Positions 56,462 through 64,000 of a DNA stretch of 64,000 nucleotides are shown piece after piece (position 1 is the stretch's first letter; every line of letters starts with the position of its first letter). The notes beneath the pieces were generated by a model, which saw only the letters and a program-made list of their open reading frames with translations, was not told where the DNA came from and ran no database searches. Source of the DNA: Myotis daubentonii. Its lineage: Eukaryota; Chordata; Mammalia; Chiroptera; Vespertilionidae. A program made the translations under genes and the position numbers. The stretch lies in the NCBI RefSeq assembly GCF_963259705.1, contig NC_081847.1:89236546-89300545 (forward strand), given 5' to 3'.

Positions 56462-58080
56462 CTGAGCGGTCTGGAGCCGCATTTCTCCAGGGGGGACTCC
56501 AGGCGTCTGGGCAGATGCTGGCTTTGCCCCAGGTGCTCCCAGGAATTTCATTCCTTAATCCCTGGGTGTAACGTTCCGGGAACCAAGCCCCAGTTACTGG
56601 GGAAAATGCACCCACTTCCCATTTGCAAAGGCCCCATTTAGAACACAGTAAACACCCCAAGTAGAGGGACACTTTACCCAGGAAACCACCTGGCCACTTC
56701 TCTCCTTAGTATGTCGGAAAGATGTCCTCATCGTCTGCCAGGAGTTGTGCTGTTCCAGAGCCCAGACAGTGAAGTCTGCGCCCGGGGCCCACCCTTGTCA
56801 TCTCTCAGACTCTGGGCACTGCTGCCTCCAGAGCTGTGCCCTGGAGTCAAGTCTCACCTTCCCCACCTTCCTCCCCGAAGCTGCTGATTCTCTCCGCTTT
56901 GAATGGCTGCAGCCACACTGTTCGTGGCACCTCGTTCAAAGAAGTGTGGCTTTCCCCCTGACGAGCAGGGTTTAGAAAAGGAACTTGAACAGTAAAATAC
57001 AAATGCATCATGCCATACACTCGCTTCAGGAAAAATGGAGAAGCCAGTTCCCCACGCTTCCCAGGCGTGGCTGCAGATTTCAGTGTGGCTCCTCATGCCG
57101 CACGTGAGGGGAGACGCACTGGATCCGCTGAGTAAGTCCCCTCACGTGCAGTATGAATGGAGTCTCTCTATTTTACTATTAGGAAGCGCCTGACGAAAGC
57201 CCTTCTCGGCGCCCATCTGCTCATTTTCTCCTCTAATCTCAGGATTCTCTGCTACCACAGTCTGTTCCTTCACAGCTAAATATTCTACCATCACACAAGA
57301 AGCGACACAGAAGTAGCACCCACACTTTCAAGCTATAACTCGAGTTGGACTCTTTTTGACATTGTCTCATTTGCTCAATCGGTGACTATTAATTATTGCA
57401 AGAAACAACTCCAAATTAAAGATGCTCACCATTATTTTATCTTTAATATAAGAAAAAAAAGAAAATAAAGGGTGTTTTTTTTTTGGGGGGGGGGGAAGCA
57501 ACACAGCATTGAAGTGAAATCAATGAAGCAAAAACTTTCCAATAAAATTTGATTAGTTATAATGAACTTAATCACATTCCACTTCTTGTTTGCCAATACC
57601 TGATCTACTCATGTGTCATGATGTCCTGGTGTCCTGGAATGCTGTTGCCTCTCTGTTGTCCTCCTCTGGTGTCTTTTGTCACACAGCGGATTCCTGCGCC
57701 TTCGCCCAAACCCAGCGTCTGCCTTTTGCCTCCCCGGGACCACTTCTCCATCCCCGCAGGATGCTGCCCTCCGTCCCTGCTCCACATTCACGTTCCATCC
57801 TGCTCAGCCTGCACTGACGCATCTGCCTCGAGTTTCCTAATGGCTTGTGGCTGCGTGAAACATGGCCAGAGCTGCCTAAAAATAGTCCCGCCTGCTTCCC
57901 GCCGCCTTTGGATGTTCCAGCCTTCATTTTAAACTTGACCACAGAGCCACCCTCTCCTCTCAACACCACGCACAGCAAATGTGTCTGGGTTGGCGGGCTG
58001 CCTCCCTCTGCTTCCGACCAGTGACTTTTACATTGCCTGTCATAACGTATTAGCGAGCTGTCAAGTCGGGGTGGTGGGTG
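56462..58080. other. intronic, nothing recognised
   Basis: Moderately GC-rich in places (56440-57130) with short open frames but no recognisable exon. T/G homopolymers at 57475-57495. Confidence 0.4.
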
Positions 58081-58090
58081 TGATCACTTT

Positions 58091-58315
58091 ATTTTTATTT
58101 TTTAAAATATGTTGATTTTATTGATTTCAGAGAGGAAGGAAGTGGGAGAGAGAGATAGGAACCTCAATGATGAGAGAATCATTGATTGGCTGCCTCCTGT
58201 ATGCCCCGTACTGGGGACTGAGCCCACAACCCGGGCATGTGCCCTGACCGGGAATGGAACCGTGACTTCCTGGCTCATAGGTCAGCACTAACCATTGAGC
58301 AATGGCGGCTGGGCA
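58091..58315 (-). mobile_element. Ves SINE
   Basis: Antisense copy with an exact duplication TGATCACTTT (58081-58090 and 58316-58325). Confidence 0.96.
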
Positions 58316-58325
58316 TGATCACTTT

Positions 58326-59040
58326 TAAAACGTGAAATAGAAGAGACTAGAAATGAATCTTATATAAATGTGTATGTAAAATATGTTCATACCTGTGGTG
58401 TTGGTCTACAAAGTTGGAAAACATTGCTTAAATTGGGCACTGCGATTTCAAATCCCCTGCAGACTGCCGTGCTTCTCACTTCTGCTCTTGGCGTAGTCCT
58501 AGATTTTCCTAACATACCCACGTGTTCCCAGTTTTAAGTCCTCTTCAGGCTCTGGTCCACATTGTCACTCATCGTCGATAAATGCACACTGCGAGGTGGC
58601 CAGATTTAACAAGATACGAGATGCCCAGGTATACTTGAATTTCAGATAAACAATAATTTTTAATATGTCAGCCCCAATATTGCATGCTTACCTGGAATTC
58701 AGATTTAATTGTATGTGCTGTATTTTAGCTGGCAACCTGAAATCTATTTAAAAATCCCTCCTGAGTAAGGCAGGGGAGCTGATGAGTGGGAGTGGAGATT
58801 GAATGCGGGAGAGGATCAGAGAAGAAAGGAAGAAGAAATAGTGATAGGAACTGAAAATAGCAAATTGGAGTAAATGATAACGGAACCAGAGTCAGAGCAA
58901 AACATGCATGCTGCAGGGTTCACGGGAACCCAAACAGCGTGAGTACCTCTGCCAGGGGAGCAGTGGCGAAGTCGGGGTGAAAGTGCCAATCTGGCAGCAT
59001 CCTGGTTTGGGTTGGGAATTAGCAACATAATTAAAGAACA
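58326..59040. other. intronic, ancient repeat trace
   Basis: 58585-58745 (GGTGGCCAGATTTAACAAG ... TTTTAGCTGGCAACCTGA) has the near-palindromic layout of an old mammalian repeat that I recognise but cannot name. The rest is unassigned. Confidence 0.4.
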
Positions 59041-59044
59041 GGAA

Positions 59045-59288
59045 TTGCCCTGGTTAGTGTGCTCAGTGGTTAGAGAGTCAGCCCTCCCCTCCTCTGTACT
59101 GCAGTGTCATGGGTTCAGTTGTCGGTCAAGGGCAGTACCTGGGTTGTGGGTTTGAACCCTGGCTCTGGTCAGGGCACATGCAGGGGGCAACCAGTGGATA
59201 TGTGTGTCTTACATCGATGCTTCTCTCTCTCTCCCCCCTCCTCCCTCCCTCCCTTCCACGCTCTAAAAATCAGTGGAAAAAAAAATAT
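59045..59288 (+). mobile_element. Ves SINE, sense, with inserted segment
   Basis: Starts GCCCTGGTTAGTGTGCTCAGTGG and ends AAAATCAGTGGAAAAAAAAATA. Contains a duplicated 'GGTCAAGGGCA/GGTCAGGGCACATG' middle, so it is slightly longer than usual. Confidence 0.9.
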
Positions 59289-59932
59289 CCTCAGGTGAGG
59301 ATTTACAAAAATGTAATAGTTGGTTATTTAACAAATGTTTATAGGTCTGACAGATTCAACATAGCACAAGTCTTTCTAAAATAGTAGTTAGGATTCTGAA
59401 GCCAAATTGTTACGGTGCAGAGTGAATGCATATTTGATTACACAGGCCAACTTTTTGTCTAATTTATTAGTACTATGAATGCACTTTTAACTAGAGTATT
59501 TATATTTATATTTTCCGGGTAAAAGTATTTTCCTGAAAAACTTCAAAATTAACCAAACAATTACCAATAGGTGATTCCAATAATTCGAGATACCCAGGCA
59601 CATTAGTGGCGTAGAACCGTATCTAGCAGAATTCAGAGATACTGCAGTGCCTTTGCATTCAGTTGCTATTTGTTGAGTAAATAAATGTTTAGTTGAAAAA
59701 TGTCTTCACATTTACAAGACTGTTTCATACCTCCATAAATTAATAATGTCCTCTGTAAAAGACGATCACTACTCATGTTTCCTTGTGCAAGAAATGGGTA
59801 AAGAGAGCTCATAGAAATATAGAGCAAACCATTTGTTGGACATTTCAATTTTATAACACATCTAAGAATGCTTGGGCCCAATGTTAGAGCATTTGCAAGC
59901 TGTGTGAGTGCGTGTGTGCATTTGAGTGCATG

Positions 59933-59967
<35 letters not shown>

Positions 59968-60340
59968 ATCATAATGCTTTCCTTTCAAAAGTATGTAAAG
60001 ACATACAATGTGCCAACCAGATGAAGGCAGAGTGATCCTTGTTGAATGAGAGATGTGGCCCAGGACCACGCCTTACGTCCTCAGACAGGGGCGTCCCTGG
60101 ACTATGGCGGGCTCTGTGTTTATGAATCAGGACTTTTGGGGCCTTTAATAGCACTTGGATTTACAGGCTCTGTTGAAGAATATTTTAACTTAAATAATTT
60201 TAAAAAAGTAAATTTTCTAGTCTCATTATCCAGTTATGTGCAGTGCAGGTGGTTTGTGATAGAATATCACAGTATTAAATATTTAAAAATCATAAGCCAT
60301 ATGGTAGGTTAAACACATTCCACTAGGTTATTATTTGTAA
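59289..60340. other. intronic, simple repeat
   Basis: (TG)n at 59931-59968. The rest is unassigned. Confidence 0.5.
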
Positions 60341-60613
60341 CTAGAGGCCCAGTGCACAAAATTCATGCATGGGTAGGGTCCCTAGGCCTGGCCAGCGATC
60401 AGGGCTGATCTGTGGGGTGACTCATTAGGCGGGGCGATGCGGGGTGGGGGCCCACTGGCACTTGCCTTGGCTGGCCTGGAGCCTGTGGGCTGGGGGCAGC
60501 TCCTGCATTGAGCGTCTGCCCCCTGGTGGTCAGTGCGCATCATAGCGCCTGGTTGTTCCACCAGTCGTTCCGCTGTTCCATCCATTTGCATACTAGGTTT
60601 TTATTATATAGGA
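60341..60613 (-). mobile_element. HeliBat-type Helitron
   Basis: Minus-strand start TCCTATATAATAAAAACC and end GGGCCTCTAG, A/T flanks. Perfect CTCF core on the minus strand at 60516-60529. Confidence 0.92.
60516..60529 (-). promoter_or_regulatory. CTCF core match in Helitron
   Basis: CTGCCCCCTGGTGG, exact. Confidence 0.5.
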
Positions 60614-60822
60614 TTTGTTCTTTATTCATAATCCCAAGAATGTTCATTAGCGAAAACGTCAAAAGTTTGGCCCTGCAGACCAATTTTTCATTGAGGCTGT
60701 TGTGTGGAATTTAGCACAAAACATGGTTTTAATGTCATCATTCCAGTCAAACAAACATGTTATTGCTATTCTCTAAATTCATCTTATAAAGCCCAGGTGG
60801 AGAAGGGGAGAAGGCCATTTTT

Positions 60823-61030
60823 TTTTCTTTTTTTTTTTAAATATATCTTATTGATTTTCTACAGAGAGGAAGGGAGAGTCAGAAACATCGATGAGAGAGA
60901 AACATCGATGCACATCTCCTACTGGGGATATGCCCGCAACCCAGGCACATGCCCTTGACCGGAATCGAACCTGGGACCCTTCAGTCCGCAGGCCGACGCT
61001 TTATCCACTGAGCCAAACTGGTTTCGGCTG
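60823..61030 (-). mobile_element. Ves SINE
   Basis: Antisense copy with a perfect 15-bp duplication GAGAAGGCCATTTTT (60808-60822 and 61031-61045). A recent-looking insertion. Confidence 0.96.
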
Positions 61031-61045
61031 GAGAAGGCCATTTTT

Positions 61046-61387
61046 AAAAACATTCTGATGAGGCCAATTTCATTTTGCGCTAAAGCTCAGTGTCTGATGT
61101 GGAGCAAAGTGCGCCCGCGTCACTCCGTGGAGCAGGGAAACTGATCTCGAAATCCAGCGCGTGCCCACGACCTTCCACGTCACGGGTATTTAGTACCATG
61201 GACAGTCTTGTCACTTTAGCGTTTTTGCTTTAAGAAGTGATTGCTTATGCTCTCGATTCACCAGTGTCAGGCGGTGTCTCTATCTCAGCTCACGCATTAG
61301 GCACAAATCTTAAACCAAGAGTCACCGCTCCACTGGCGAATGTCTTCTAACAATGAGAAGCCGTCCGCCTTCACACGCAGGCTACGT
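61046..61387. other. intronic, nothing recognised
   Basis: Slightly CpG-containing unique DNA without a feature. Confidence 0.45.
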
Positions 61388-61671
61388 CAGCGATTTTCAA
61401 CTCTTTTCATCTCATGGCACACATAAGCTAATTACTAAAATCCTCGGCACACCAAGAAATACATCTTATGCAGCCCTGACCAAAATAATAGGTACGATTT
61501 TGATCCATTCCCACCAGGTGGCTATTGTTGTGTTGCTGTTGTCATTTTTTATTTGATGATCTCAGGAAACTGAGGTCAGTGCCCCTGACGACATAGTCAG
61601 GTGTCGCGGGCTTTAAAAATCCTTGTGGCACACCCGTGTTCCTTCAGTCGCACCGTGGTTGGAAATCGCGG
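61388..61671. mobile_element. hAT-type MITE, 'GCGATTTTCAAC' family
   Basis: Ends CAGCGATTTTCAACTC and GGTTGGAAATCGCGG. Flanks GGCTACGT and GGCTCTCG are a decayed 8-bp duplication. 284 bp, non-coding. Confidence 0.78.
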
Positions 61672-61984
61672 GCTCTCGCTGTCAGTTCTGCTAGGACAGG
61701 ACTGACGGCCCCTTAATCTCCTCCAGGTGGACTCTGCACTGTTGCCGTGGAATCTGACTTGTTTTGGGGGGACTTCGCCACCTGAGACAAGGTACAGAGC
61801 ACGTGGCTGCCCCTGGTATTCCGAGGGTCACCTCCAACTGGTGAGAGCATTTTCTGAAGAATCTCACACCAGGGAACATTTAAAACATTTTATCGTCATC
61901 AACCTATTCTGTGAGGTTAATATGGCAACTCTTGATGGATGAGACAGTCTCCTCCCGCCCCTTTTCTTTAATACGGATGACCAG
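61672..61984. other. intronic, nothing recognised
   Basis: No feature supported. Confidence 0.45.
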
Positions 61985-62220
61985 GAAGGACTGTAAAATG
62001 CAGTGATTGAAAGGGAGCTCTGAAGGCAGGTTACCACGTGAGTCCTGTCCCTTCTACTTGTTTGACTAATTACATAATCTCTCTCGAGCTTAGCTTCCTC
62101 ATTTGTTAAATGAAGATGATAAGAATCTATTCCTGGGATTGTTTTAAGGGTTAAATGATAAAATCCATGTCAAATTCTACCCCATATAATCCACTCATTA
62201 AGCACTCAAGGGAAAACTTT
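61985..62220 (+). repeat. MIR SINE
   Basis: TAGCTTCCTCATTTGTTAAATGAAGATGATAAG and GGGATTGTTTTAAGGGTTAAATGA are MIR core text (62091-62160). Confidence 0.8.
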
Positions 62221-63366
62221 AAACACACATACAACGTTTCAGAAGCATTCCCCTTTGTGTAAAATGGCCAATGCGAGTAATAGTGATCGTATAATGAATG
62301 AGAATCCTAGCTTTGAAAATTGTCAGTTCTCTAACATTTCAGGCACCAGGGAATTTCAGGTTTATGTACAAGCCAGGAAGGCTGCTTGGGGGTGAGGAAG
62401 AGAGACATAGTGCAAATAATCCTGGATTAAAATGTTCTGTTATCAGTTTTGCTCCCAATTTACAAAACTTTATGGCTTGAATTAATGAAGTAAACTTTCT
62501 TCATGTAATTGTGAGACACACAGCAAAGCAATCATTTATTACAGTTTTGATTAATTAACTGTTAATTTTTATAACTTTATCTTACTTCATGTATTCACAT
62601 CCAAGAAGAAAGGGGATTTATTTCTGAAGATAAAACTTTGCTACTCATTTTTATTTACTTTAGAAACCATTTTAATATGGAAGTAAGAATAAGCATGGAG
62701 TTATAGTCGCTAAGGGGCCAGGAAATAGTTAAGGCTGAGAATTTTATTTTCACATTTTAAAATAATTTCAGACTTTTCCTATTGAAATTACTTCACTTGA
62801 AAATATGTTATAGATACAGCACAAAACTTTCTGTGTACTTTTTAAAAAAATGAATTCTTTTTTAATCCTCATCTGAGGATATGGTTTTATTGATTTTCCA
62901 AAGAGAGGAAGGGAAAGAGAGAGAAAAGTCACTTTTTATTTATATCCATTTCTTTTGGATAACTGCCATTTTTACCTTAACTGAGCTGTGTTGAGAGGAA
63001 GGTGAGTGGCACTTGAGACCTGCCAGAGATTGGCTCTGTACTTGTAAGGTTTTTAAAAGGACTGGCTGTTCTTTCTTCACAAAGCCAGGGACACTGACAA
63101 GGTAAATGCCCATCATCTTTTCTGACATTTGTCAGTAAACTTTTCAGAAATGTGTTCTATATATGTCAGATAGAGATATAGATATAGGTGATATAGATAT
63201 AGGTATATATAGGTATAGATATAAAATACGTATTTAAATTTTAACCCATAAGTGGAATATCATAGCAGTGCCCTTTATGGGATTTGATCCTCCACTTTCT
63301 TCAGGGGTCAGTCTATCTTTAGATGACTAATGTTACACTATTGTTGCTCCAGAGGTCAATTTTATT
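62221..63366. other. intronic, SINE stub and microsatellite
   Basis: 62875-62930 (GGTTTTATTGATTTTCCAAAGAGAGG) is the 3' end of an antisense Ves SINE without its head. 63168-63222 is a (GATATA)n-type microsatellite. The rest is unassigned. Confidence 0.6.
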
Positions 63367-63374
63367 GTCTAGTC

Positions 63375-63588
63375 CAGCCGTGGGCAAACTACGGCCCGCG
63401 GGCCGGATCCGGCCCGTTTGAAATGAATAAAACTAAAAAAAATAAAGACCGTACCCTTTTATGTAATGATGTTTACTTTGAATTTATATTAGTTCACACA
63501 AACACTCCGTCCATGCTTTTGTTCCGGCCCTCCGGTCCAGTTTAAGAACCCATTGTGGCCCTCGAGTCAAAAAGTTTGCCCACCCCTG
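63375..63588. mobile_element. nhAT MITE, 'CCGTGGGCAAAC' family, copy 3
   Basis: Same orientation as 13275, 214 bp. Flanks GTCTAGTC (63367-63374) and GCTAGTC (63589-63595), the duplication having lost one base on the right. Confidence 0.93.
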
Positions 63589-63615
63589 GCTAGTCCATCA
63601 AAAGATGCTCTAGTG

Positions 63616-63922
63616 CAATGGTTCTCAACCTGTGGGTCGCGACCCCTTTGGGAGTCGAACGACCCTTCCACAGGGGTCGCCTAAGACCATCGGAAAACAC
63701 ATATATAATTACATATTGTTTTTGTGATCACTATGCTTTAATTATGTTCAATTTGTAACAATGAAAATACATCCTGCATATCAGATATTTACATGACAAT
63801 TCATAACAGTAGCAAAATTACAGTGATGAAGTAGCCACGAAAATAATTTAATGGTTGGGGGTCACCACAACATGAGGAGCTGTATTAAAGGGTCGCGGCA
63901 TTAGGAAGGCTGAGAACCAATG
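63616..63922 (+). mobile_element. SPIN hAT element
   Basis: Ends CAATGGTTCTCAACCTG and GGCTGAGAACCAATG with a perfect 8-bp duplication CTCTAGTG (63608-63615 and 63923-63930). 307 bp. It lies only 27 bp from the preceding nhAT element. Confidence 0.96.
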
Positions 63923-64000
63923 CTCTAGTGCAATGTTTTTATGTAGAAGTATTACCATATTTTTTGATGGGAGAGATCATTTCTACTTGTAATTATGTTA

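Larger units (their letters stand above)
48556..64000 (+). other. NOL4: NOL4 intron 2 (partial)
   Basis: Begins GTAAGT at 48556 and continues past the right edge. No further NOL4 exon was recognised in 48556-64000, so intron 2 exceeds 15.4 kb. Confidence 0.85.

Noticed and set aside
1..64000. CRISPR array or prokaryotic operon
   Set aside because: Repeated sequences are dispersed transposons, not regularly spaced direct repeats. Gene structure is clearly spliced eukaryotic.

Overview
The window is mammalian and almost certainly from a vesper (vespertilionid) bat. The argument rests on the repeats. There are about sixteen HeliBat-type Helitrons (5' TC end, 3' palindrome plus CTAG, insertion mostly between A and T) and about fourteen tRNA-derived Ves SINEs or pieces of them. 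There are also eleven small hAT elements of several families, most with 8-bp target duplications and including three SPIN ('space invader') copies, plus Tc1/mariner MITEs. I know of no other mammals that combine abundant Helitrons, SPIN/hAT MITEs and Ves SINEs.

The only protein-coding gene I can support is the 5' part of NOL4 (nucleolar protein 4) on the + strand. Coding exon 1 (9501-9758) and coding exon 2 (48406-48555) are both clean phase-0 exons with consensus splice sites. They are separated by a 38,647-bp intron 1, and intron 2 runs off the right edge. Together they encode the first 136 residues.

Layout. 1-7439: AT-rich intergenic DNA upstream of NOL4 with Helitrons, a Ves SINE, an L2 fragment, two hAT MITEs and an ERV-type LTR. 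7440-10870: a long CpG-rich promoter region with a GC box, NRF1-like, CRE and CCAAT motifs, a short uORF, an unassigned exon-like ORF with a perfect splice donor (8790-8883), and exon 1. 10871-13266: repeat-free start of intron 1, a candidate regulatory block. 13267-48405: the rest of intron 1, heavily loaded with transposons, including two head-to-tail Helitron arrays (14506-15902 and 43338-44100), an ERV LTR/leader fragment with an Arg-type primer binding site (about 24740-25330), an old antisense L1 split by younger insertions (about 31505-34130), and an internal GC-rich island (about 38490-39560). 48556-64000: intron 2 with more Ves, SPIN, hAT, mariner and MIR copies.

The most interesting signal is inside the Helitrons. 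Many copies carry an exact match to the CTCF core consensus, and several fold into long hairpins: a 21/16/21-nt inverted repeat containing the CTCF core, and a separate stem of about 28-33 bp. These could scatter CTCF sites or small-RNA precursors through the gene. That function is inference; the motifs and inverted repeats are directly visible.
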